Positions 50,556-58,620 of a DNA stretch of 64,000 nucleotides are shown here, in pieces. The stretch lies in NCBI RefSeq assembly GCF_032334255.1, contig NZ_JAUHMF010000002.1, positions 1,240,001 through 1,304,000 of the forward strand, in the 5' to 3' direction. The stretch comes from Thermanaerothrix solaris. GTDB taxonomy: Bacteria > Chloroflexota > Anaerolineae > Anaerolineales > Anaerolineaceae. The notes under the pieces were generated by a model. It made no database searches. It saw only the letters and a list, made by a program, of their open reading frames with translations, and was not told the DNA's origin. Every line of letters begins with the position of its first letter. The first letter of the stretch is position 1. The translations under genes and the position numbers were made by a program.

Positions 50556-50575
50556 CTATTGGCTCTGTTTCCCGA

Positions 50576-51052
50576 TTAGACGGTAATCTCTTCAGCTGCT
50601 GAGGGCAGGGTGTAGCCTAATTGGCGCAGGCGTTTTTTGAGGTTGATCAGGGATTGGCGGCCAAATCCCTCGATGGCAAGCAGCGCAGCTTCGCCTTCCG
50701 CCAGTTTCTCCAAAACCTGACCCACTGTAGTTAGCCCTGCTTTCTCTAGAGCCTCAGTAGGACGAGGGCCGAGGTTGAGATCGGCAATAGGGCGGTTGGG
50801 AGACGTGCGTTCTTGCTCGCGTGCTTTTTGGGTTTCCACATATTCCTGGCGAGCCTGCAAACGTTTGTAGAAGCGGTCTACTTGCCCTTCAATATCGAGG
50901 ATGCGTTGCTGTTGACCCGTGTAAAACGGGTGGCATTTTGAGCACACCTCGGTATGGATTTCTTTTTTGGTTGAACCCGTCGTCCAGGTATTACCACAGG
51001 CGCAGATAACCCGGGCGTCGGGGTAAAAAGTCGGATGGATGTCTTTTTTCAT
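50576..51052 (-). CDS. rpmE: Ribosomal protein L31 fused to an RNA polymerase alpha-CTD-like domain
   Basis: A 158-residue protein, about twice the usual L31 length. Residues 1-68 are zinc-type L31: HPTFYPDARVICACGNTW, EVCSKCHPFYTGQQQRILD and VDRFYKRL. A charged linker (about residues 69-88) leads to residues 89-150, which read as two helix-hairpin-helix units of the RNA polymerase alpha C-terminal domain: DLNLGPRPTEALEKAGLTTV, then LLAIEGFGRQSLINLKKRLRQLG. The alpha Arg265-like Arg, the Gly-x-x-Ser of GFGRQSL and the hydrophobic frame are kept. It may tether the ribosome to RNA or DNA, or to transcription. It ends the rplU-rpmA operon. Confidence 0.88.
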   Translation of the reverse strand: MKKDIHPTFYPDARVICACGNTWTTGSTKKEIHTEVCSKCHPFYTGQQQRILDIEGQVDRFYKRLQARQEYVETQKAREQERTSPNRPIADLNLGPRPTEALEKAGLTTVGQVLEKLAEGEAALLAIEGFGRQSLINLKKRLRQLGYTLPSAAEEITV

Positions 51053-51101
51053 CGTTAGCCTTCCTGTCCTATAAATTTAGGAAGCCAATACCATCATGGC
51101 A

Positions 51102-51368
51102 TTAGGCTTCGGCTGCGACTGGGACAACACTGACGCGCTTGCGTCCGCCTGGCAACGTTTCAAACACTACCACACCGTCTGCTGTGGCGAAAAGTGTGTC
51201 ATCCTTGCCAACATCTACGTTCAAGCCGGGCTTAATTCGGGTGCCACGCTGGCGAACCAGGATATTACCAGCGAGTACATATTGTCCCGCAAAACGCTTT
51301 ACACCTAAGCGCTGGGAATTGCTATCTCGTCCGTTGCGGCTGGAACCGCCACCTTTCTTGTGTGCCAT
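51102..51368 (-). CDS. rpmA: Ribosomal protein L27
   Basis: An 88-residue L27 with the typical MAHKKGGGSSRNGRDSNSQR start, GNILVRQRGTRIKPGLNV and LFATADGVVVFE. The N-terminal tail begins directly with Ala-His-Lys after Met, so no cleaved extension of the Firmicutes type is present. It is 5 nt downstream of rplU. L27 reaches into the peptidyl transferase centre. Confidence 0.97.
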   Translation of the reverse strand: MAHKKGGGSSRNGRDSNSQRLGVKRFAGQYVLAGNILVRQRGTRIKPGLNVDVGKDDTLFATADGVVVFETLPGGRKRVSVVPVAAEA

Positions 51369-51373
51369 AGGTC

Positions 51374-51697
51374 CTACTCCACCACAGAAATAGAATTCAC
51401 TAACAGGCGGGTATATTGTTGACGATGACCGGTCTTCACGCGGTAGCGTTTTTTCGGGCGATATTTAAAGACAATGATTTTGGGCCCTTTGAAATGTTCC
51501 TGGATCGTTGCGGTGACCTGAGCGCCAGGTACAGTTGGGGTACCAACTTGCACCTTGCCATCTTCAGCGACCAGCAACACTTGGTCGAGCACAACCTGCT
51601 CTCCAACTTCTCCAGGAAGACGATCTACATCCAGGGTTGTCCCTTCGGTGACTTTATATTGCTTACCACCACTTTCGACAATTGCGTATTTTGACAT
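51374..51697 (-). CDS. rplU: Ribosomal protein L21
   Basis: A 107-residue L21: MSKYAIVESGGKQYKVTEGT, the KIIVFKYRPKKRYRVKTGHRQQYTRL block that binds 23S rRNA, and a short tail. It is the first gene of the rplU-rpmA-rpmE operon and is preceded by a structured leader of about 115 nt and a consensus promoter inside the end of selB. GATGAGGA is the ribosome site. Confidence 0.97.
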   Translation of the reverse strand: MSKYAIVESGGKQYKVTEGTTLDVDRLPGEVGEQVVLDQVLLVAEDGKVQVGTPTVPGAQVTATIQEHFKGPKIIVFKYRPKKRYRVKTGHRQQYTRLLVNSISVVE

Positions 51698-51847
51698 TCC
51701 TCATCTCCAATCTTCACTTCGCCGGGATACACGCGCCGGTAAACGCCTGTGCCCGGGGAAGTTGGGGATATTACATGCACAAGCCCCAGCGGCAATGCCG
51801 GGGCATTGGCGAGTGATATTATACCCGAGCAGATTTTAATCTGTCAA
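51698..51847 (-). promoter_or_regulatory. Consensus sigma-70 promoter and structured leader of rplU
   Basis: On the minus strand TTGACA (51847-51842) and TATAAT (51823-51818) are spaced by 18 nt, a full consensus match. The -35 lies within the last codons of selB. Transcription would start near 51811, giving a leader of about 114 nt. In it GCCCCGGCATTGCCGCTGGGGC (51804-51783) forms a hairpin, and CTTCCCCGGG (51761-51752) pairs with CCCGGCGAAG (51726-51717) with one mismatch. An autoregulatory L21-type leader or a selB terminator are both possible. Confidence 0.75.
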
Positions 51848-53767
51848 TGTTTGAGCCACTTTCTCACCCTGAGGAGTGAGAATCCGCACGTCACCATCAC
51901 GTCGGGTAATGCCAAGTGCATCCATATATTCTAGAAAAGCCAGTGCGTAACGGCGCGATGTTTGAAAATGATCTCGAAATTCGGCTACGCTGAGGGCAGA
52001 GTGATTTTTTAGGTGTAAGATGACAAAACGCACCATGGTCTGAAAGTCGGTCTTACGAAAAGCAATTTCGTCAGAAATGGCTACTATGGTTCCGTTTTCA
52101 ATCAGAGCATTGAAGACCTCTTGACCCACCAATTCTATGCATTCGCGTATCGTAGGTGGGGCATAAGGGGTTATGGCGAAGCGCCTTAAGAGATGCTCAA
52201 CCTGTATCGTCTGTTGAGTGTTGAATCGCACTTTGTGTTGAGGATGGGCAATAAATTGCCCTTGTTCACTCAGCATCCCGGTTCTCAGCCATTGATGCAA
52301 AGCGGCCTGAAAAAGGGGTGGGGATAGACGCAGTTGACTCCGCAGGGCTTCGCGGGGAATGCCAATCCGCAAAGGATATTGATGATGATAATGTTCCACG
52401 ATTGAGAGCGCTTTTCGTTGCAGATCCTGCCACTGTGTGAGCGTGAAAAGGAAAGGTTCCTCATTGGGGGAATCAACCGCGGCAAGTGCAAAGAAATGTT
52501 TTGATCCATCGGGATCATTGAGAATGCGAAAAATTTCCTCTGTGGTGAGCCCGGCGCGTTTTGCGGCAAGAGAAAGAGGGAGCGGACCGGCGTTCTGGAG
52601 TGTGACAAGTAGGGTTTTATCGGAAGTACCCTGACTCAACACCGAGAGATGCTCTAAGGTTTGGGGATCAAATCGGCGATAACGCTTTTGTGGGTGGGGC
52701 TCCAGTACAATTCCTCCGCCAATTGTTTCACCGGGTGATGGACGACGTAAAATAAAACGATCGCCACGTGAGACAACGAGGGGAGAGTAGGTTTCTAACT
52801 GCAGCCATCCCTCTTCGCCAGGGTGGATGGCTTCAGTGCCTAGCACACGCACCCTTGCCAGCACTTCACTGCTACCCACGAACACTTTAACTTCGCTATT
52901 ATGCTGAAGCGGAGCGTGTGCATCGGGGATCAGACGACAGCGGGCATCCAGGCGTTGGGTCGGTTGATATAGCCCTGGTAGGGTGAGAACATCTCCGCGT
53001 TGAATTTGTTTTACTTCAATGCCGCTGATATTAACCGCAGTGCGGCTACCAGGCTGGGCGTACGGGGTTTTCTTTTTATGCGTTTGCAACCCTCGAATGC
53101 GCCCCTTTAATCCTTTGGGTAAAATCTCAATTTCGTCGCCTAGATTCAGGCAGCCATCTATCAAGGTTCCTGTAACTACCGTGCCAAATCCAGAGATCGA
53201 AAAGACTCGGTCTATAGGCAGGCGGGGTTTCCCTAAGTCTGGGCGCGAAGGTGTGTCGGCCAAGAGGTGCTCCAATGTTTCGAGCAAGATATCAAGACCG
53301 GCGCGGGTGTTGGCTGAAACGCGTACAATGGGTGCGTTTTGTAGCGTTGTACCTTGAAGGGCATGTCGTATGTCGCTTTCAATAAGGTCAAGCCACTCTG
53401 GATCATCTACAAGGTCAATTTTGCTCAATACCACAATTCCTCGTTCGACTCCAAGCAGATCCAGGATAATCAAGTGCTCCCGCGTTTGAGGCATGATTCC
53501 TTCATCGGCGGCAATAACCAAAAGCGCAGCATCTATCCCGCCGACACCGGCCAGCATATTTTCAATAAAATCGCGGTGCCCGGGAACATCAACAATCCCC
53601 ACACTTTCGCCGTTGGGAAGGGTGAGCCAGGCAAAGCCTAGATCTATGGTCATCTCCCGTTCCTGCTCTTCCTTGAGGCGGTCAGGGTGGATGCCGGTGA
53701 GTGCAGCGACTAAGGTTGATTTTCCATGATCTACGTGCCCGGCAGTACCAATAACATGCGTGACCAT
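51836..53767 (-). CDS. selB: Selenocysteine-specific elongation factor SelB
   Basis: A 643-residue translational GTPase. G motifs: GTAGHVDHGKST (G1), the DVPGHRDFIENML loop (G3) and LSKIDLVDD (G4). EF-Tu-like domains 2 and 3 follow, with FSISGFGTVVTGTL. The last 200 residues carry the winged-helix repeats that bind the SECIS RNA. SelB brings Sec-tRNA to recoded UGA codons, so the organism should make selenoproteins. selA, selC and selD are not recognised in the window. A coiled-coil gene is 6 nt upstream on the same strand. Confidence 0.95.
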   Translation of the reverse strand: MVTHVIGTAGHVDHGKSTLVAALTGIHPDRLKEEQEREMTIDLGFAWLTLPNGESVGIVDVPGHRDFIENMLAGVGGIDAALLVIAADEGIMPQTREHLIILDLLGVERGIVVLSKIDLVDDPEWLDLIESDIRHALQGTTLQNAPIVRVSANTRAGLDILLETLEHLLADTPSRPDLGKPRLPIDRVFSISGFGTVVTGTLIDGCLNLGDEIEILPKGLKGRIRGLQTHKKKTPYAQPGSRTAVNISGIEVKQIQRGDVLTLPGLYQPTQRLDARCRLIPDAHAPLQHNSEVKVFVGSSEVLARVRVLGTEAIHPGEEGWLQLETYSPLVVSRGDRFILRRPSPGETIGGGIVLEPHPQKRYRRFDPQTLEHLSVLSQGTSDKTLLVTLQNAGPLPLSLAAKRAGLTTEEIFRILNDPDGSKHFFALAAVDSPNEEPFLFTLTQWQDLQRKALSIVEHYHHQYPLRIGIPREALRSQLRLSPPLFQAALHQWLRTGMLSEQGQFIAHPQHKVRFNTQQTIQVEHLLRRFAITPYAPPTIRECIELVGQEVFNALIENGTIVAISDEIAFRKTDFQTMVRFVILHLKNHSALSVAEFRDHFQTSRRYALAFLEYMDALGITRRDGDVRILTPQGEKVAQTLTD

Positions 53768-53773
53768 ACTTAC

Positions 53774-54952
53774 CTAAGGATTCTGGGCGATTAATTGCTC
53801 GTAAGTTTCCAGTAATTCGCGCGAAAACGCCAGGAGTTTTTGGAGGCGTTTATGCGCCTCTTCAGTGAAGAGTGAAAGTGAATCTTGAAGTTCTTGAACC
53901 GCATCTTCCAGGTTGGTGAGCCGTTCGTTGAGTTGGTTGATCTGGCGGATCAAATCACGATTTTGTTCTTCCTGGACCAAGAGATAATTTGCCCATCGTT
54001 TTTGGTCATCGGCCTTAAAACTTGCCCATTCCTGGCGAAAGCGATCCTCTACCAGGCGTTGCATCTCGGTAATCTCATTGATCCGACGTTCAAAGCGAGC
54101 CGTGATATCTTCAAACGCTTCTTGGGCGCGCTTGATGGAGCGGTGGGTAGCTTCAAGCGTCTGAATCTGAGCATCGAGGTTGGCGGCTGTGGCTTCCATT
54201 TCTTCAAATCGAGCCTGCCATTCTTGCCAGGTGCGTTCGCGTTCAAACGCCAGCATGTTTTGTTTATCCATAAAGGCGATTTGGCTTTGTTTACGTTCAT
54301 TTTCTGCGGCGATCAGTTCATTGATCTTTGCTTCAAGTTTACGCTGAACGTCGCCGATAACATCCATTTTCCCCCGTTGTTCATCCAGACGTTTACGAAT
54401 AGCCGCTACCTCGCCTTGAAGGTCAATCACCCGCTTGGCATCCTGGCGCTGATTGTCTTCTAGAAGTTTTTGTTGACGCCGAAATTCTTCGTCTGCACGT
54501 TGATATTGTTCAATCTGTTGCTCCAGTGCATCAATCAGCCGGCTCAAGCGACCTTCTTCTTCGATTCGAGCCTGTAGACCTTTGCGCAGTTCAGGGATGG
54601 CTTCCAGGCTTTTACGTACCTCAGCAATAGCTTTGTTTAGGGCTTCTAAGTCGGCCAAGCGCATTCGATCTGCTTCACGATCGCGTTCGGCACGCTGTTT
54701 TTCTAAATCTTGAATCATCCGTGTTAATTCAACGCGTACCTGAGCAATGCTTGTCTCGATCTGGTCGAAACGAGATAAGTTGGCGCTCAAGCGAGCGAGT
54801 TCCCCTTCCAGGGCAGTGAGTTGTTGTAACGACCGTGGATATCCCTCTTCGAGGTCTGCAATTCGTTCTTGAAGCGTGGTGATCAGCAATTTATCCTTAC
54901 GCCGTTCTTCTTCAAGCCAATCCAGACGTTTTATTAATTGCTCAAGATCCAT
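53774..54952 (-). CDS. Long coiled-coil protein, unknown function
   Basis: A 392-residue protein with no signal and no membrane helix. Nearly the whole length is charged heptad-like sequence (for example RLDWLEEERRKDKLLITT, LEKQRAERDREADRM, DRFRQEWASFKADDQKRW), so a rod-like cytoplasmic coiled coil is predicted. It contains no recognised catalytic motif. It lies 6 nt upstream of selB and is probably co-transcribed, which may be incidental. Low-complexity composition explains several open frames on the other strand. Confidence 0.8.
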   Translation of the reverse strand: MDLEQLIKRLDWLEEERRKDKLLITTLQERIADLEEGYPRSLQQLTALEGELARLSANLSRFDQIETSIAQVRVELTRMIQDLEKQRAERDREADRMRLADLEALNKAIAEVRKSLEAIPELRKGLQARIEEEGRLSRLIDALEQQIEQYQRADEEFRRQQKLLEDNQRQDAKRVIDLQGEVAAIRKRLDEQRGKMDVIGDVQRKLEAKINELIAAENERKQSQIAFMDKQNMLAFERERTWQEWQARFEEMEATAANLDAQIQTLEATHRSIKRAQEAFEDITARFERRINEITEMQRLVEDRFRQEWASFKADDQKRWANYLLVQEEQNRDLIRQINQLNERLTNLEDAVQELQDSLSLFTEEAHKRLQKLLAFSRELLETYEQLIAQNP

Positions 54953-55054
54953 TAGGCGGTCCTTTCACGGCACAGTGATCGAAATTTGCAGGTGAGGGGT
55001 GCTCCAATTATAGTCAGATTTTAACCACATAAGGCGAAAGAAATGAAATAAAGA

Positions 55055-56452
55055 TTAACGGGCCAGATTGATAAAACTCTGAGCGACTTGGAGCGCGGGG
55101 CTGAGAAGAGAAGCGGGAAACAAGCCCAGAGCAAGAATTCCGACGATACTAATTAGGGTTAAAGGGGATACGGTTCTGAAGCCATTGGCGAATGGTGTAG
55201 TTTCAGGGGTGGATTCTAATGTGTAACTGATAAGACGTATTCCGTTAATTAGAAAGAGAACGTTTCCTAGAAGCACTCCCATGACTGCAGGGAGCGATTG
55301 TTGTGCTAGATTGAAGAGAATCTCTTGACGGACGGGGAAACTTGCGAGCAAAGGCAAACCACCCAAAGAGAAATAACCGGTCAGGAATCCGAGCGATGCC
55401 CAGGACATTGGCTTTAATGGTTCGAGCGAAAACATAGAAGGTGCTTTGGCGAGATTCCGGAAAGAGTCCAGGGATTGAGTTAGCAAGAAAGTTCCCAGAA
55501 CTCGTCCAGGCAACAATTCTAAGAAATAGGTTACTCTTTGGGCAGAACCCAGCGCAATGGCGATAAGTGCAAAGCCCGAATCGAGCATCAGGCTATAACC
55601 CAGTAATCGGTTCAGGTTTGCGGTAGATAACGCACCCAGACCAGCATATAAGATCATGATAATCCCTACGAGTTGAAGCGATGTCGTAAATACCATAAGG
55701 TTACGAATCCAAGGGGTACTGTTAAGAAAATCTAGAAATACTAAAAAGCCTGAAGTTGTAATCAGAACAAGAAAGAAGCCGGCCTCATAGGGGGGATTAT
55801 CTTGTGGCAGCATCACAGCCCAGGTGTGAAAGGGAAAGATGGTCAACCACAATGCAAATCCTGTTGCAACCAGCAAGATAGCCGGTAAGACGCTTTCTGT
55901 TTGCTGAGGGATATTCTCATATTGGCTTAATAGCCATCCTCCAATAAGAATTAAAGGAACCGCCAGAATTTGGAGAGTCAAGAAGCGTAGAATGGCGGGA
56001 GAAGGCGTCTGGTGCGGTGGAGATAGTGCCGGGATGGCAACAAGAACTGCTAGAGCAAGAAGTGGTGCAGTGTATATAAAAGGTTCTACGGCGAAGGCAG
56101 CAATAAGAAGTGCTACAGATGCCAGTGCGTGAGGTATGAAAAATGGAGAGGTGTGATGACGCATTGCGCCCAGGAACCACCACGCACTGGCGCCGTAAAT
56201 TAGGATTAAGAGAGGGCGATCTGACGAGGTCAGGCGAAGTTGCCGCCCCAGGATAGTCAAGATGGGGTTCAATTCGAACGACCAATTTCCCAGGCGCAAT
56301 GTCCCGCCCAGGGGGAGCGCTGTTGCTGCAAGGGCTAGAATTATGCAAAACCCAACGGATAGCCCAAGGGTGAGCTGACGATACTGGCGTAAAACCCACA
56401 AAATGATTGCTAGGATTAGGGGAAAAACGATCCAAAGCCAAGGGGTACTCAT
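55055..56452 (-). CDS. Complex-I/Mrp-like proton-channel subunit (NuoN/HyfF type), pump Lys replaced
   Basis: A 465-residue protein with about 14 hydrophobic helices, similar to antiporter-like subunits NuoN, MrpD and HyfF. The family block around the TM7 Lys ('K-x4-PFHxW') reads GFALWLTIFPFHTWAVMLP: PFHTW is kept but the Lys five residues before Pro is Trp. The Glu of the TM5 'WEL' segment is also not seen. This is the third gene of a trio of membrane subunits (58613 to 55055). It begins on the stop of the second gene (1-nt overlap). Confidence 0.75.
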   Translation of the reverse strand: MSTPWLWIVFPLILAIILWVLRQYRQLTLGLSVGFCIILALAATALPLGGTLRLGNWSFELNPILTILGRQLRLTSSDRPLLILIYGASAWWFLGAMRHHTSPFFIPHALASVALLIAAFAVEPFIYTAPLLALAVLVAIPALSPPHQTPSPAILRFLTLQILAVPLILIGGWLLSQYENIPQQTESVLPAILLVATGFALWLTIFPFHTWAVMLPQDNPPYEAGFFLVLITTSGFLVFLDFLNSTPWIRNLMVFTTSLQLVGIIMILYAGLGALSTANLNRLLGYSLMLDSGFALIAIALGSAQRVTYFLELLPGRVLGTFLLTQSLDSFRNLAKAPSMFSLEPLKPMSWASLGFLTGYFSLGGLPLLASFPVRQEILFNLAQQSLPAVMGVLLGNVLFLINGIRLISYTLESTPETTPFANGFRTVSPLTLISIVGILALGLFPASLLSPALQVAQSFINLAR

Positions 56453-57030
56453 TATCGAAATCCCGAAGATTGGTGGGCAATAGTTAGATAAGCGCCAATG
56501 GCTGCGAGCCCCAAAGTGACCAGGGCAAGCAAACCGGTCATAAGCACTGAATTGACCATAAAGGCAAAGACTAATTCGAAGCCAGAGAAGACTTCAAGCA
56601 ACCCTAACGTAGCGATTAAAGGGTGGCGTGAAAAACCATTCATAAGGATACCACAGCCAGACAGGATAATTCCTGCCCTCAAGTAAAGAGGCTCGACGGG
56701 CAACCAGGCGGCGGTTGAGGGTTGAAAAGAGAAGGCCAAACCCACCATCATTCCGCCGCTAATAAGTCGGAAGGCTTGCTGTGACCAGGGGACCTTACGC
56801 GTCTTGTTTATGGCCATGTTCCAGATGGCAGCGCCTAGAAGGATGGTGGCGGCCAAACCTACGATTAATTTCACCAATGCCAAGCCCACGCTGAGGGAGG
56901 TACTAACTACCCAAAAGAGAATCATATATTGGAGAGCCACCGCCACCAGACGGAAACGATAATCTACCTCAAGAAGGGCAAACAGAGCGGTTAGGCTAAA
57001 CAGAATCAGATGTAACCACGCTAGATTCAT
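56452..57030 (-). CDS. Hydrogenase-4 subunit E/NuoK-like membrane protein
   Basis: A 192-residue protein from ATG 57030, whose ATGA overlaps the previous stop. It has about six hydrophobic helices, and the C-terminal half (FSRHPLIATLGLLEVFSGFELVFAFMV) resembles the HyfE/NuoK-like Glu-bearing helices: a Glu pair at LLEVFSGFELVFA is visible. The family is a small proton-channel subunit next to NuoL/NuoN-like proteins. It sits between two such larger proteins in this trio, supporting a shared complex. Confidence 0.65.
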   Translation of the reverse strand: MNLAWLHLILFSLTALFALLEVDYRFRLVAVALQYMILFWVVSTSLSVGLALVKLIVGLAATILLGAAIWNMAINKTRKVPWSQQAFRLISGGMMVGLAFSFQPSTAAWLPVEPLYLRAGIILSGCGILMNGFSRHPLIATLGLLEVFSGFELVFAFMVNSVLMTGLLALVTLGLAAIGAYLTIAHQSSGFR

Positions 57031-58613
57031 GGAGATATTCCGCTTGCATTGGCGAGAGAGAGTAAGAGCGCCAGGAGAACGAGTGCCCACAGAAGGCCGC
57101 TTTCTCCTTCTAACACTCCTTCAAGGAAATGGGCCAACGGTTTCAACCCTTTATGCAGGAGAGTAAAACCATTTATCAGCCAGATTAGCGAAAAAAATTG
57201 AACAAAAGAATGCTGAGTCTGATTTATGCGTTGACCGAGCCAAACGAAAAATGGGCGGGCGCTCGAAAGGGGTATTATCCGATGGTGGAGCCCCAATACG
57301 CCTGCCAAAGTCAGAAGAAAAGTAATGCTTCCCGCCAGCCACGCTTGCGTGTAAAGGGTTGGTTTGAGACCCCATAATCCCCAAGCGGTGAGGGGAAGTA
57401 ATAGAAGCCCAAGCCCATAAACCGCCACAATCCAGCGTTCTGAGGTGACAAGTGAACTTTTGGCGTTATCCATGTGGTGGTACCATCCCGTAATGGATAT
57501 CGCCACGGTCAATGGCCATATCCATCCTCCTAATGTGGTCATGAGGCCTTGCCATCCACCTGCCAATGGTGTGAGCGGAAGCGTTGAGAAAGTTAGAAGG
57601 TTAATGAAGAGAAAAACTTGTCGTGGTGGTAAGACAAACATAGCAAGCAGGGGACAAGTCCCCATCAATACTATCAGTAGTGCCCAGGGGAGGGGAGAAG
57701 CATTCGCCGTGTATGCACTGGTAAGGGCAAGACTGCTCATGGCCGCGATCCAATGGGGAAAGCCCTGCGAAGCTTCAGGGCTGTTACCCCACAAGAGCGC
57801 GTTAACAACCCCCCACAATGACAAAAGCAGAGGAAGCGCTGAAAGCCCAAATGATGCTGAAAGTTCTGGGCCGGCAAATCGGGTCAATAGAGCCAAGCCC
57901 AAAAGAGGATTTTGATAATTCAAAACTGTCCAAACCCCTCGATTCGCTTGCGTGGAGAACGAAATGCCCGCACCAAGGGGTATTAGACCAACCCGTAACG
58001 CAATTCCCAAGAAAAATAACATTCCGGAAAGTTGGGACCATGAGCGCGGATCTAGTTGGGAGCCTGGTGGTGTTTGGCTCAGGGCGACACCGATAATGAG
58101 TAGCGTGCTGAGCCAGCGTCCGAGAAGATTGATCATGCTTTTTCGTGGGGGTACACCAATAAGAAGGTGCTCAGTTAGGATTGCTACGCTATCCAACAAA
58201 GTCCAGGATAAGGCTATTGCCGTTACATCCTCTGCTGAGAGGGCTGGGATCAATACTGCAATATTGATTAGGTTGGCTATCCAATTCTTGGGTCCACTCT
58301 GAAGTGCGAGGCGCGAAGGTGCGGTCAATAAGACAGTTGTTCCGAGGGTAAAAGCCAACAGAATGTAAACCCAACGGTTAGAATCCGAAGAAAAGGCGAT
58401 GATGGATCGGAAGGAAGAGGAAGGAAGCAACCAGGGGATAGTGATCTGGGAGTAAGCGGCTTGCCAGGTGCTCATTAGGCTCAGTCCCCATCCGATGAGC
58501 ACCGTGATGACGCTAATTAGCCATGCCGAACCCACGCCGCGACGAGATCGTTGGACTAATCCAACCCCTATCGCTCCCAATAGGGGAAGTACAGCCAATA
58601 TTAAAAGGCGCAT
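57027..58613 (-). CDS. Complex-I/Mrp-like proton-channel subunit (NuoL/HyfB type), diverged
   Basis: A 528-residue protein from ATG 58613 (in-frame starts upstream would extend it into the dihydropyrimidinase gene end). About 14 hydrophobic helices. At the usual TM7 site 'K-x4-PxHxW' the sequence reads FFLGIALRVGLIPLGAGIS, so Lys is Arg and the PFH/PLH triplet is PLG; the TM5 Glu is replaced in ALSWTLLDSVAILTEHLL by Thr with Asp three residues later. It is the first gene of the trio. No NuoB, C, D or hydrogenase gene accompanies it here. It starts 7 nt after the dihydropyrimidinase stop. Confidence 0.72.
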   Translation of the reverse strand: MRLLILAVLPLLGAIGVGLVQRSRRGVGSAWLISVITVLIGWGLSLMSTWQAAYSQITIPWLLPSSSFRSIIAFSSDSNRWVYILLAFTLGTTVLLTAPSRLALQSGPKNWIANLINIAVLIPALSAEDVTAIALSWTLLDSVAILTEHLLIGVPPRKSMINLLGRWLSTLLIIGVALSQTPPGSQLDPRSWSQLSGMLFFLGIALRVGLIPLGAGISFSTQANRGVWTVLNYQNPLLGLALLTRFAGPELSASFGLSALPLLLSLWGVVNALLWGNSPEASQGFPHWIAAMSSLALTSAYTANASPLPWALLIVLMGTCPLLAMFVLPPRQVFLFINLLTFSTLPLTPLAGGWQGLMTTLGGWIWPLTVAISITGWYHHMDNAKSSLVTSERWIVAVYGLGLLLLPLTAWGLWGLKPTLYTQAWLAGSITFLLTLAGVLGLHHRIIPLSSARPFFVWLGQRINQTQHSFVQFFSLIWLINGFTLLHKGLKPLAHFLEGVLEGESGLLWALVLLALLLSLANASGISP

Positions 58614-58620
58614 AATAGGA

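Noticed and set aside
51836..54952. A tRNA-Sec gene (selC) next to selB.
   Set aside because: No gap near selB is large enough on its upstream side (6 nt), and the 115-nt gap before rplU does not fold as a tRNA.
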